In this document: positions 9,612 through 17,470 of the stretch, piece by piece
How the letters are laid out: each line of letters begins with the position of its first letter
How positions within the stretch are numbered: the stretch's first letter is position 1
NCBI GenBank assembly: GCA_022824945.1
Contig: JAJDYX010000035.1
Location: forward strand, 1 to 64,000
Origin: Candidatus Latescibacterota bacterium
Lineage (GTDB): Bacteria > Latescibacterota > UBA2968
Length of the DNA: 64,000 nucleotides
Direction of reading: 5' to 3'
The notes under the pieces: model-generated
The model's input: the letters and a program-made list of their open reading frames with translations, nothing else
What the model was told of the DNA's origin: nothing
The model's database searches: none
Translations under genes and position numbers: made by a program

Positions 9612-9668
9612 AATCACTGACCCCTATGTCACGGGGCTACCTTTTTACAGAACTTTTTGGACTTGACC

Positions 9669-9848
9669 ACGATAGAAGGCAAAAAGATCAAATTAGACAA
9701 CAAAGAAGACTCTCTCATTGGTCCTTATGAAGATCAAGGCTTTCTGCTGCGCGGCAATTTGCCAGGGACTTTAGATGCCCTAAACATGAAAGAAGTAAGT
9801 GTCACCCTACCCGGCTCTGGCCTGAAGTGGCATCTGGTGAAAGAGTGA
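9669..9848 (+). pseudogene. 3' fragment of a gene truncated by IS256
   Basis: An open frame runs out of the IS right end (formally from a TTG at 9657 inside the IS) into about 60 residues ending ...GLKWHLVKE and a TGA at 9846-9848. The residues TIEGKKIKLDNKEDS and GPYEDQGF look like genuine protein, but the family was not recognised. The lack of any start outside the IS suggests this is the C-terminal remnant of a gene whose 5' part was lost. Confidence 0.55.
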
Positions 9849-9901
9849 GATGTATAAGTGCAGAGTGTAGAAACGCCACTTCCCGTAATCTCTTGGAGTA
9901 T

Positions 9902-9991
9902 ATGCTAAAAAACCTGCACCTGATACGAGAAACGATGACGATAAGCGTCCTATATAGGCTGTCATACCTCAAATACAACAACCGGAGGTAA
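9902..9991 (+). CDS. Possible 29-codon leader ORF before the GmrSD-like gene
   Basis: ATG at 9902 follows TTGGAG and opens a 29-residue frame. Its stop TAA overlaps the ribosome site (GGAGGTAA) of the next gene, which begins at 10000. The arrangement fits translational coupling or a leader peptide. The peptide begins MLKNLHLIRET and is basic and partly hydrophobic, with no recognised family. It could equally be a chance frame. Confidence 0.3.
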   Translation: MLKNLHLIRETMTISVLYRLSYLKYNNRR

Positions 9992-9999
9992 TTTACATT

Positions 10000-11715
10000 A
10001 TGAACGCATCAACAACAATTGAAGAAATGATTGATCGCAAAAAGATAATTGTGCCAAACTATCAGCGTGCTTACTCATGGGATACTCCTATAGAAAATAT
10101 AGATAGGGAGACTCACACTGATGTGTTTCTGTCAGACTTGGAAGAATACAAAGATAGCGATGCAAATAGTCAATATCATTTCGGCCATTTTCTTTTTGAA
10201 CAGATCAAGAATAAAGATGAGGAATTTTACGTGATAGATGGACAACAGCGTCTTACAACTATTGTCATATTTTTATCTGCCCTTTTCAAAAAGTTAAAAA
10301 ATATAAGAAATTTAAATGATGACGAAGAAGTCTGTTATGAGAACCTGATTAAACGGCGCAACGCAATACGCTTTTCTACTGTACGTTACGATAATCAATT
10401 ATTCATTGACTATGTAATTGAACAAACGAAATCCGATCATAATGGCCTTGAAACAGAGTCGGCAAGACGTATTGTTAAAACATTTGATTTTTTTGAGCAA
10501 AAACTGTCAGACAAACCTGAAGAATATTTGACAAGCATGCTCGACATAATTCGCAAATCAACTTGCACAACTCATCAGGTTCAGGACGAATCAACAGCCA
10601 TTCAAATGTTTATATTCCAAAATAACAGGGGGAAGCGTCCTACTAATTTAGAGGTTGTAAAAGCTCAATTTATGTATAATGTGCATCTATATGGTGGTGA
10701 TTACAAAGATGAACTTATAAGGGAGATCAGGAATCGTTTTGAAAAAATTTATAAATCAATCTCTTCAATTGAATATCATATCAATGAAGACGATGTTTTG
10801 CTTTATACGCTAAGAGTATATTTTCACTCACTTTGGGAACCTAATGCTCCTAATGCTCTGGATAGAATCAACAAAAAATTATTAGAGGAAGATCGTCTCG
10901 ATTTCATTAGATCCTTTACAAGATCACTTGAGGACTGTTTTCTGTATCTATCTATTTTCTTTGGAGAAGATGAGCAAAAGAACTTTGAAATACATTCTCT
11001 GATAACACTGGGAGGTATTGCCATCGCACTTCCATTTATCATCAAGGCATATAAATATGATCTGCCACTTAATGCTAAAGGAAAGTTATGTTCCTCGTTG
11101 GAAAATTTGGTGCTTCGTCATCGCTTGATCGGGACTAAAGCCTATATGAGATCAAGAATCAATGGTGTATTTGAGGCGTTCACCGAAAACAATAAAGATA
11201 TTAGTCCTATAATAGATCGAATAGAAAGGATGAAAACAGCATTGTCGGAATCGGAATCGTGGTGGGCTTATTGGAATGATGAAAAGCTGGAAGAATCGCT
11301 ACAAGGAGCAATGAATCATTCAGTTGCGAAATATTTGCTCTGGAAATATGAGATTCATTTAGAACAGCAAGGCAATGCCGGTTATAATCCTACTCGGTAT
11401 GATAGCATCGTTCTTCCACAACTGGAGCACATTGCTCCAACGACTGAACCAGAAGGAAGACCACATGGCTACGATAATTACGATGATGAGTTTAAAAATC
11501 AATATCTTAATTGTTTAGGCAATTATCTACTAATATCTAAGAGTCACAATTGTGCAATTGGCAATACTCCATTTGCTGAAAAACGCGCATCCTATGAGGC
11601 CCTCAAGCAGCACAGAGAGATTCAGGATTTGGTTCCGGAGGAAGGGATATGGAACAAGGAAATTATTCAAATGAGGAAAGAAAAAATTATCGCCTTTATT
11701 ATGGATAATTTCTAA
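10000..11715 (+). CDS. GmrSD-like DUF262/DUF1524 protein (type IV restriction)
   Basis: The 571-residue protein has the DUF262 signature: VPNYQRAYSW at 18-27 and VIDGQQRLTT at 78-87 (ParB/Srx-like nucleotide-binding fold). The C-terminal DUF1524 region carries LEHIAP with His477 and LGNYLLIS followed by NTPF-EK, the His-Me-type nuclease pattern. GmrSD-type enzymes cut modified phage DNA and need an NTP. GGAGG lies 11 nt upstream of the ATG. The gene is visibly richer in A+T than its right-hand neighbour, a sign of separate acquisition. The next gene starts 15 nt downstream. Confidence 0.85.
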   Translation: MNASTTIEEMIDRKKIIVPNYQRAYSWDTPIENIDRETHTDVFLSDLEEYKDSDANSQYHFGHFLFEQIKNKDEEFYVIDGQQRLTTIVIFLSALFKKLKNIRNLNDDEEVCYENLIKRRNAIRFSTVRYDNQLFIDYVIEQTKSDHNGLETESARRIVKTFDFFEQKLSDKPEEYLTSMLDIIRKSTCTTHQVQDESTAIQMFIFQNNRGKRPTNLEVVKAQFMYNVHLYGGDYKDELIREIRNRFEKIYKSISSIEYHINEDDVLLYTLRVYFHSLWEPNAPNALDRINKKLLEEDRLDFIRSFTRSLEDCFLYLSIFFGEDEQKNFEIHSLITLGGIAIALPFIIKAYKYDLPLNAKGKLCSSLENLVLRHRLIGTKAYMRSRINGVFEAFTENNKDISPIIDRIERMKTALSESESWWAYWNDEKLEESLQGAMNHSVAKYLLWKYEIHLEQQGNAGYNPTRYDSIVLPQLEHIAPTTEPEGRPHGYDNYDDEFKNQYLNCLGNYLLISKSHNCAIGNTPFAEKRASYEALKQHREIQDLVPEEGIWNKEIIQMRKEKIIAFIMDNF

Positions 11716-11730
11716 CAAAGCAAATAAACC

Positions 11731-13209
11731 ATGACAACACATTATCTCTCCAAATCGAAAATCATGGCCGGTCTCCAGTGTGAGAAGCGTTTGTGGCTGG
11801 AGGTATATCGGTCCGACCTCATCGAATACGGCACCGATGTCGAGCAGCGTTTTGCGGTGGGCGAGGATGTCAACGATGTAGCTCGCACCCAATATCCGGA
11901 CGGCGTATTCGTCTCCTACGATCACGGAGCGGAGGCTGCGGTAGAGGACACCCAGCGTCTGTTGGTTGAACAGCCCGGTACGCCGATCTTCGAAGCCACC
12001 TTCAAAGCGCATGATGTTCTGGTCCGTGTAGATATCCTCAAACCGTGCCGCGAAGGCTATGAACTCATCGAAGTAAAATCCAGCACCTCAGTCAAAGATC
12101 ATCATCGCGCAGATTGTGCAGTACAAACCTGGGTCCTGGAATGCGCGGGCATCCCGATCAAAGCGATCCATCTTTGTCACATCGACAAACAGTTCGTGTA
12201 CCCTGGCAACGGCGATTACCGGGGCCTGTTCCACTATGAAAACATCACGGAACAAGTGCGAGAACTGAGCCGTGCAGTCCCACAATGGGTGCATCGCTAC
12301 AGAGAAATGCTCAACCGCGACGAACCCGAAATCGAAATCGGACCCCAATGCACGGATCCCTATTCCTGTCCCTTTATCGAATATTGCCGCGACGAAGAAA
12401 CTGAGTATCCACTGCGATACCTGCCATATATTTCCCGTCAGCGCATAGACGCCCTGACCGCTGAAGGCATTGAAGACATCCGCGACATACCTGAAGGCCG
12501 ATTGAGCAGTGCTACACAAGAATGGGTACGACGTATCACGATTGCGGGCGAGTCAGAACTAAAACCGGAGGCTGCTGAGGTCGGCGAATATGGTTATCCT
12601 CGCTATTACCTCGACTTTGAGACCATCCACTTCGCGGTACCTATCTGGAAAGGCTCGCGCCCTTACCAGGCATTGCCATTTCAATGGTCCTGCCACATTG
12701 AACTTGCCAGCGGCGAGATTCAGCACGAAGCATATCTTGACACCAGCGGCAACTCGCCGATGCGTACCTGTGCAGAATCGCTTATAGAAGTCATAGGTAG
12801 GGAAGGCCCGATTTTCGCTTATGGAAGCTATGAAAAAACTGTCTTAAATGCCCTGAAAGCCCACTACCCCGATCTTGCCGAGGAACTGCACAAATTGACG
12901 GATCGACTCGTAGATCTCCTCTCCATCGTGCGGAAGACGTATTATCACCCCGATATGCACGGCTCGTGGTCAATCAAAAACGTATTGCCCACAGTAGCAC
13001 CGTATCTCGACTATGGAACGCTCGGTGACGTACAGGACGGAAGCGCGGCGGGAACGACCTATTTACAAATTATCAACCCGGAAACTGATCCCTTCGAACG
13101 CCAACGGCTGGTAAGCGAGTTATTAGCTTATTGCGAGCACGACACCTTCGCAATGGTAGAACTCGTGAAGTATCTTTCGAACGGTGTCCCAACGACACCG
13201 ACCACTTAA
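11731..13209 (+). CDS. DUF2779 protein: Cas4-like nuclease fused to DnaQ-like exonuclease
   Basis: The 492-residue protein has an N-terminal PD-(D/E)XK nuclease core: Asp101 in VDIL, and Glu114 with Lys116 in IEVKSS. Four cysteines (17, 207, 213, 219) are placed like the Fe-S cluster of Cas4/AddB nucleases. The C-terminal half begins YLDFET with Asp295 and Glu297 and ends YCEHDT with Asp471, a DEDD exonuclease pattern. The whole corresponds to DUF2779. It probably degrades DNA ends. No strong ribosome site precedes the ATG, so it may be translated by coupling with the GmrSD-like gene. Base composition differs from that gene, so the pair may have been joined recently. Confidence 0.8.
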   Translation: MTTHYLSKSKIMAGLQCEKRLWLEVYRSDLIEYGTDVEQRFAVGEDVNDVARTQYPDGVFVSYDHGAEAAVEDTQRLLVEQPGTPIFEATFKAHDVLVRVDILKPCREGYELIEVKSSTSVKDHHRADCAVQTWVLECAGIPIKAIHLCHIDKQFVYPGNGDYRGLFHYENITEQVRELSRAVPQWVHRYREMLNRDEPEIEIGPQCTDPYSCPFIEYCRDEETEYPLRYLPYISRQRIDALTAEGIEDIRDIPEGRLSSATQEWVRRITIAGESELKPEAAEVGEYGYPRYYLDFETIHFAVPIWKGSRPYQALPFQWSCHIELASGEIQHEAYLDTSGNSPMRTCAESLIEVIGREGPIFAYGSYEKTVLNALKAHYPDLAEELHKLTDRLVDLLSIVRKTYYHPDMHGSWSIKNVLPTVAPYLDYGTLGDVQDGSAAGTTYLQIINPETDPFERQRLVSELLAYCEHDTFAMVELVKYLSNGVPTTPTT

Positions 13210-13248
13210 AGATCGATGCGATATCTATCGGTAATCATTCGTTCTTTG

Positions 13249-13319
13249 AGGAGGTGACATAATAAAATATAGCCTCCATCTTTGTTTGGCTTGACAGGGA
13301 GGATAAATCGTGTTAGGCT
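13249..13319 (+). promoter_or_regulatory. Hairpin-plus-promoter element, copy A
   Basis: A weak GGAGG/CCTCC hairpin is followed by a T-rich tract, then TTGACA (13291-13296), a 17-nt spacer and TAGGCT (13314-13319). The order and much of the sequence recur at 17377-17442. It should drive the PDDEXK_4 gene at 13463. The long leader (about 140 nt) holds no recognised feature. Confidence 0.5.
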
Positions 13320-13462
13320 ACGTTTTTAGACTCAATTTTTTGCAGGGGAAATCATCTTGCTACGTAGCTCAATCCGAGACAAAAAACATTTTTTAGTTTG
13401 AACTCCAGGCTTGGCAATTCCGACGCTCTTAAAATTTACTTCCTATTAAAGAAAGTCATCGC

Positions 13463-14575
13463 ATGACAACCCCTAATCTGTACGGATTCGCGACGAAGGA
13501 ACTCGCACAGGACGCCACCATCGCCTACATATTGGCGTGGGCTGACCCAAAATATCGCGAATCACATCCACGTCTCCAGGCTCTCGGCACCGAACTGTTG
13601 CGTTCACTTCTTTGGACTCAAGAAGTGGATCTTCCACTGATTGAGACCCTTCACATTAAAACCCAGGTTGACCGAATTGACATTCTCGTCCGAATCAACG
13701 CAGACAAAAATGTCAATCGGATCATCTTGATTATTGAAGACAAAGTAAGTACCACAGAGCACTCGAACCAGATTGAACGCTACAAGGAGGCCGCAGAAAA
13801 GCGATACAGCGGTAGCTATGATCATTTGGTCGCGGTATATCTCAAGACGGGAAACGTATCAAGAGAAGAACTCCCGCCCAAAGATAAATGCGGTCACTTT
13901 CTGCGTCATGACCTTCTTAAGATTCTAAACGGATTTCAGGACACAAAAAATGTCATCATAGATGACTTCCGCATATATCTCCAGAGACGGGAGGAAAGAT
14001 GGAAGGATGATATAAGAAAAAAAGGCGAATCGTTCGTCTGCCGCGCCGAGAGATTAGGCGTATATGACCTGTTCGCCTCCGTCGAAAACATGTTCCAGAA
14101 AAATTGGCCTGGTACACGGCTTAGTTCTAATAATTCAAACGGCCTCGTCTTTCGTCTAAGGCAGAATGAAACGGAAGGGTTTGTCAATTACGCTCGCGTT
14201 GACCCAGACGAGAAGATCAAGGTAGTTTTCTTTAGGCATGCGATCAGGTTGTGCGTGGATGAATTCAAAGCACTCATAAAAGAGATTCCATTCCGAATAG
14301 TGCCAGCAAAACGTGAGAATGACGTGCTGGAGGACCTCGACACTGCACTGGAAGAATACATGGAGATTCAATTCCCGTTGACTGAGGATGATTGGGAGAC
14401 TCACAAAGGGAAGTTGTACAAGCTCACGCGTGCCGTGTACGACGTTCAACAGAGTAGATTGCAGGACGATCAGTCTAAGGAATCTTCGCTTTATGAGGAT
14501 ATGCAGGATATTCTTGAGCACAAAAAATCCGGTCAGTTGAAGTTTCATACGCATGAAAAAATCTGGAATGAATGA
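13463..14575 (+). CDS. PDDEXK_4-family nuclease (PD-(D/E)XK superfamily)
   Basis: The 370-residue protein has a textbook nuclease core early in the chain: Asp73 in RIDIL, and Glu92-Asp-Lys94 in LIIEDKVSTTEHSNQIERY, with the following Gln. This fits PDDEXK_4 (PF14281), often found in defence islands. The C-terminal half is not recognised. The last ~27 codons are nearly identical to a remnant at 16983-17062. The stop overlaps the next gene in an ATGA arrangement. The ATG has only a weak ribosome site. The role as a phage-defence nuclease is inferred from family and context. Confidence 0.78.
   Translation: MTTPNLYGFATKELAQDATIAYILAWADPKYRESHPRLQALGTELLRSLLWTQEVDLPLIETLHIKTQVDRIDILVRINADKNVNRIILIIEDKVSTTEHSNQIERYKEAAEKRYSGSYDHLVAVYLKTGNVSREELPPKDKCGHFLRHDLLKILNGFQDTKNVIIDDFRIYLQRREERWKDDIRKKGESFVCRAERLGVYDLFASVENMFQKNWPGTRLSSNNSNGLVFRLRQNETEGFVNYARVDPDEKIKVVFFRHAIRLCVDEFKALIKEIPFRIVPAKRENDVLEDLDTALEEYMEIQFPLTEDDWETHKGKLYKLTRAVYDVQQSRLQDDQSKESSLYEDMQDILEHKKSGQLKFHTHEKIWNE
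14477..14556 (+). repeat. 80-bp direct repeat, copy 1 (inside PDDEXK_4 gene)
   Basis: These 80 bases match 16983-17062 with four differences by eye. They encode the C-terminal part of the PDDEXK_4 protein (YEDMQDILE and GQLKFHTHE). Confidence 0.9.
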
Positions 14576-14850
14576 AGGAGTATCTCAATGGCTGTTTCGA
14601 CCCCATTGATGTGCCAGAATCTTGTCCAACAATAGGCAAGAAACCTGAAAACACACAAAGAGAACTCTGGGAAGCATTTGAGAGTACTGTTGTAAAAGCG
14701 CAAAAGCAGGGCATTCCAGAAGAAGAGATTTTTCAATTTTTGGAAGACGTGATTGACAATCGAGCGGCAGATCAAGCGTTAAAAGAAATGGAACGCACAG
14801 GGGAAAAACTCATTCCATGGGAAAAGGTCAAAAAGGAAGCGGGGTTGTAA
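14572..14850 (+). CDS. Small protein coupled to the PDDEXK_4 nuclease
   Basis: A 92-residue acidic protein starts at an ATG overlapping the nuclease stop (ATGA). No family was recognised over the full length. The last ~25 residues (ALKEMERTGEKLIPWEKVKK) resemble the C-termini of Phd/RelB-like antitoxins. It might be an antitoxin or an immunity or regulatory partner of the nuclease; translational coupling supports a partner role. The start could also lie downstream, but no other ATG has a ribosome site. Confidence 0.55.
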   Translation: MKEYLNGCFDPIDVPESCPTIGKKPENTQRELWEAFESTVVKAQKQGIPEEEIFQFLEDVIDNRAADQALKEMERTGEKLIPWEKVKKEAGL

Positions 14851-15009
14851 CTTACACGACATCGCCTTTTGTAAAATTATTTTTTCATATTATAATTTAC
14901 GATTTGTTTATGAGGGTTTTTTGCTTATATTTATTAAGTTTATGTTGACATTGCTTCAAAATCATCTTGTTTGAGATAGTTTTGTTTCCATTGTAACCGG
15001 AGGAGAGTT

Positions 15010-15198
15010 ATGTCCCAAAGTCAGCCCCGGAATGAACCAGCTACACAGAAGGATCTGGAAGCTATGTTTCTCAGTGTTCCTAAACCAGAAGATTTTGAAT
15101 TATCCCCTCAACAAAAGCAGGCACTTGAGGATCTTTTAGCATGGGAAAAAAGGTCTGCAAAAATGCACTGGATCCTGGGGCAACCGGTGGGAAGATGA
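15010..15198 (+). CDS. Small hypothetical protein (62 aa)
   Basis: ATG at 15010 follows a good CGGAGGAG ribosome site. The 62-residue product is rich in Gln, Glu and Lys and has no signal peptide or membrane segment. A strong terminator (15230-15257) follows, so it ends a transcript that may begin in the AT-rich gap before it. The gap 14851-15009 contains TATAAT at 14891 and TTGACA at 14945 but no clean -35/-10 pair. No family recognised. Confidence 0.5.
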   Translation: MSQSQPRNEPATQKDLEAMFLSVPKPEDFELSPQQKQALEDLLAWEKRSAKMHWILGQPVGR

Positions 15199-15229
15199 GT
15201 CATTATTAATTCGTAGCCAAAAATCAAAA

Positions 15230-15257
15230 AGCCTCGTGTGTTTACGAGGCTTTTTTT
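15230..15257 (+). terminator. Rho-independent terminator
   Basis: Stem agcctcgt (15230-15237) pairs with acgaggct (15244-15251) across a 6-nt loop, followed by a run of T to 15257. It separates the small protein from the cysteine-peptidase-like gene, whose start lies only 23 nt further on. Confidence 0.88.
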
Positions 15258-15280
15258 ATGTTTAAGTTAAGGACGTGTCA

Positions 15281-16942
15281 ATGAAAGATGCCTTTGCTAA
15301 AAAACAAAAACTACTGGAATCATGCCAAGCTCCTTCTTTCTCATTCTATCAGCTTATAGATGATCTTTGGCATCAGGGAGGCAATTCAAATCCCCTACAT
15401 CGCTTATGTACTCTGATGAGAAAGATGAAGGTCGAATCGTTCATTAAAGAGGAATTAGAATTAAACGATGAATTATTAGAAGAACAGAATATGGTCACCC
15501 AGCGATACAACCAAAAAATTGGCCTCACTGCTACACGTCTGACGTTCTTTCAATCATTACCTCCTTCCTCAAAATGGGAGGATCAGGAAGAATTACCGGA
15601 CGATCATCTTTTAGGATACGCTGTTATAGCAACACTTGAACTACCTGACGACGAATACAGAACTTACCTATTGGAATCCGTGGTTCGGCCTCCCTCTATT
15701 TGGGTGCGTGATGCAGAAGACCGGATTTCCATTGAACCCATCACGAATTACTACGTACATAACACAAGAGATTTTGAGACAACCATTGGCACAGAAGAGA
15801 AATCGAGAACCCTTACTCTGACCGGCAGTTTTTTCGCTCAACAGAATGACATCACCCACGTCTGTGCCCATGCTGCCTTGAGAATGGCAATCAATAGCTC
15901 ATCTACCCTTAATACCGAAAAACTCACAAACAAAATGATCAATGAGATTCTCGGAATTGACTTCAGCAAACCTGAAAAATGCGTAGGCCATATAGATGGT
16001 GATCCAGGAGGAACTAAAGAGGGGTTAGATATTCAAGAGTTAGAGGAAGTCATTCGCCGATTAGGTGGGAGAACAATATCAGCAAATTTTGTAGAAAATA
16101 CTTCCGTAGAATATGATCAATTTATTTACCCATTTGCCGAGTCTGCCTGTCCCGTAATACTGGGAATAGAAGGTTGGAATTTTAATCGCAGTTCAATAAT
16201 TAGCCATGTTGTTTCCGTTTTGGGACATACACTTAATTCCGATAGATGGGAACCGGAAGCCCGCACTGGATATGGAGGATTTCCAACGGAATCTTATACG
16301 CCAGTCACTGGCTGGGTTGGGCACTATATCATCAATGACGATAACTTTGGTATGTACGTGACTTTGCCGTCTGATATGCTGAGAAACTACCTTGTTCCGT
16401 CAAAAAATCCCAACTTACACGCTACAAGAGCGGTTGCCATAGTACCTTCTGGTGTTCGGCTCTCCGGCCTATCCGCAGAACGCAGGGCTGTATGGATTGC
16501 TCAATCTCTAATTGGAGGCATAAAAATAGAACCTCCCATTATTTGGCTTGAACGACTGGCTCAATCATTCCAAAATATAGTAAGCCGAACACTACTTCAA
16601 ACCAAAGCATCCTATAGACAATATATTGATGGCTTGGTTCAAAATGGCCAGATAACATTAACCCCAGAAATTGAACAGAGATTAGACAATATGCCAGAAC
16701 ATGTCTGGGTATCTGAGATTACCTTGCCTCACCTTTACACTGGCAATAAACGCAAACTGGGGGACGTAATCATTCGCGCAAATGCTACTGATGAGGAACA
16801 TAGTACAGGTAAAAGTTTTGAATTAGCCTGGTTTCCAGGCTTCATATATTTTGGATCGGATCATCAGATTTTTCCCTGGGATGTGCGTACTCATGTTCCA
16901 CTTATAAGAGAAGAAAAAACAAGCCCGCTACTCGAATGGTAA
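15281..16942 (+). CDS. Putative papain/C39-like cysteine peptidase
   Basis: The 553-residue protein is not matched to a named family. Residues 187-205 read QQNDITHVCAHAALRMA, the Gln-x-Cys pattern of papain-fold enzymes, with Cys195 as candidate nucleophile and Gln187/188 for the oxyanion hole. Downstream, SHVVSVLGH (His309) and HYIINDDNFG (Asp353) fit the C39-type His/Asp partners. A ~180-residue N-terminal region and ~180 C-terminal residues are unassigned. ATG 15281 is preferred over GTG 15275 because AAGGA lies 8 nt before it. There is no signal peptide, so it should act in the cytoplasm. Protease versus transglutaminase activity is open; family call is inference from motif spacing. Confidence 0.55.
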   Translation: MKDAFAKKQKLLESCQAPSFSFYQLIDDLWHQGGNSNPLHRLCTLMRKMKVESFIKEELELNDELLEEQNMVTQRYNQKIGLTATRLTFFQSLPPSSKWEDQEELPDDHLLGYAVIATLELPDDEYRTYLLESVVRPPSIWVRDAEDRISIEPITNYYVHNTRDFETTIGTEEKSRTLTLTGSFFAQQNDITHVCAHAALRMAINSSSTLNTEKLTNKMINEILGIDFSKPEKCVGHIDGDPGGTKEGLDIQELEEVIRRLGGRTISANFVENTSVEYDQFIYPFAESACPVILGIEGWNFNRSSIISHVVSVLGHTLNSDRWEPEARTGYGGFPTESYTPVTGWVGHYIINDDNFGMYVTLPSDMLRNYLVPSKNPNLHATRAVAIVPSGVRLSGLSAERRAVWIAQSLIGGIKIEPPIIWLERLAQSFQNIVSRTLLQTKASYRQYIDGLVQNGQITLTPEIEQRLDNMPEHVWVSEITLPHLYTGNKRKLGDVIIRANATDEEHSTGKSFELAWFPGFIYFGSDHQIFPWDVRTHVPLIREEKTSPLLEW

Positions 16943-16982
16943 AATTATCTTCTTGATCTCATTATGATACCCAGGCTAAATA

Positions 16983-17062
16983 AAGGAATCTCCGATTTAT
17001 GAGGATATGCAGGATATTCTTGAGCGCAAAAAATTCGGTCAGTTGAAGTTTCATACGCATGA
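16983..17062 (+). repeat. 80-bp direct repeat, copy 2
   Basis: This is the second copy of 14477-14556, about 95% identical by eye, lying between the peptidase-like gene and the RHH-like gene. Confidence 0.9.
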
Positions 17063-17081
17063 GACAATGAGGAATTATTAA
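16983..17081 (+). pseudogene. 3' remnant of a second PDDEXK_4 gene
   Basis: The repeat is in frame and encodes KESPIYEDMQDILE and GQLKFHTHETMRNY, ending in a TAA that overlaps the ATG of the next gene (TAATG). It is the C-terminal end of a lost nuclease paralogue. The downstream small gene was therefore once coupled to a PDDEXK_4 gene, like the 92-residue gene at 14572. Confidence 0.75.
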
Positions 17082-17338
17082 TGGAAACGATCCGATTGTC
17101 CAATGAGATTTTGGAAAAACTCGGCAAACTATGTCAAGCTGGTGGGTACGAAACTATCGCACAAGGTTTGGAACATGCCATTGACCATCATCTTTTAGAA
17201 CTACGCCGTCAAAGAGCAGAAAAAAGAGGCAAAAAAATAAGAAAAAAATTACAAGAAAAAAATTTAACTGAGGATGAAATTCTCAAAGACTTTGAAATAT
17301 TTCGAGAGAATTTGAGGCAGGGGAATGCCGCGACTTGA
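17081..17338 (+). CDS. VapB/RHH-like antitoxin, partner toxin truncated
   Basis: The 85-residue, highly charged protein starts METIRLSNEILEKL, like ribbon-helix-helix DNA-binding antitoxins, followed by a long Lys/Arg/Glu helix. GAGG lies 8 nt before the ATG. The downstream gene overlaps it by 14 nt and encodes a PIN toxin start. This is the arrangement of a VapBC-type operon, so the antitoxin assignment rests on both sequence and position. With the toxin destroyed it is probably an orphan. Confidence 0.6.
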   Translation: METIRLSNEILEKLGKLCQAGGYETIAQGLEHAIDHHLLELRRQRAEKRGKKIRKKLQEKNLTEDEILKDFEIFRENLRQGNAAT

Positions 17339-17390
17339 GCTTGTTGTTGATGCAAGCCCATTGATTTCTGCAATCAAGGAGGTGAGATAA
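17325..17390 (+). pseudogene. Truncated PIN-domain toxin (VapC-like stump)
   Basis: ATG at 17325 opens a 21-residue frame reading MPRLELVVDASPLISAIKEVR and a stop. The first 16 residues are typical of a PIN domain, with the first metal-binding Asp in VVDASPL. The remaining ~120 residues of the family are absent. The frame ends inside a hairpin terminator, so the break coincides with a DNA junction. Confidence 0.7.
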
Positions 17391-17442
17391 TCTCATCTCC
17401 TCTTTTCTTTGCCTTGACAGCGGGAACAAACTGTATTAGGAT
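17377..17442 (+). promoter_or_regulatory. Terminator-promoter element, copy B
   Basis: An 11-bp stem with a 3-nt loop (17377-17387 with 17391-17401, one G-U pair) is followed by a T-rich tract. Then TTGACA (17414-17419), a 17-nt spacer and TAGGAT (17437-17442) form a good sigma-70 promoter for the FAD gene at 17471. The element resembles 13249-13319. Confidence 0.65.
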
Positions 17443-17470
17443 GCACCCCGATATTCACAGGAGAGACATA

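Larger units (their letters stand above)
8338..9668 (+). mobile_element. Complete IS256-family insertion sequence (1331 bp)
   Basis: The terminal inverted repeats share the IS256-type pattern G-x-T-x3-GTCC-x6-TTCTGTAAAA. The left end begins GATAGCGTCC at 8338. The right end, read inward on the minus strand, begins GGTCAAGTCC at 9668. One intact transposase fills the element. The flanks are cagattgc on the left and acgataga on the right, so no 8-9-bp target duplication is seen. Both flanking genes are truncated, which points to an adjacent deletion or recombination between IS copies after insertion. Confidence 0.9.

Noticed and set aside
13317..13462. Possible riboswitch or attenuator in the leader of the PDDEXK_4 gene
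   Set aside because: The leader is about 140 nt but shows no conserved aptamer pattern and no terminator-antiterminator pair.
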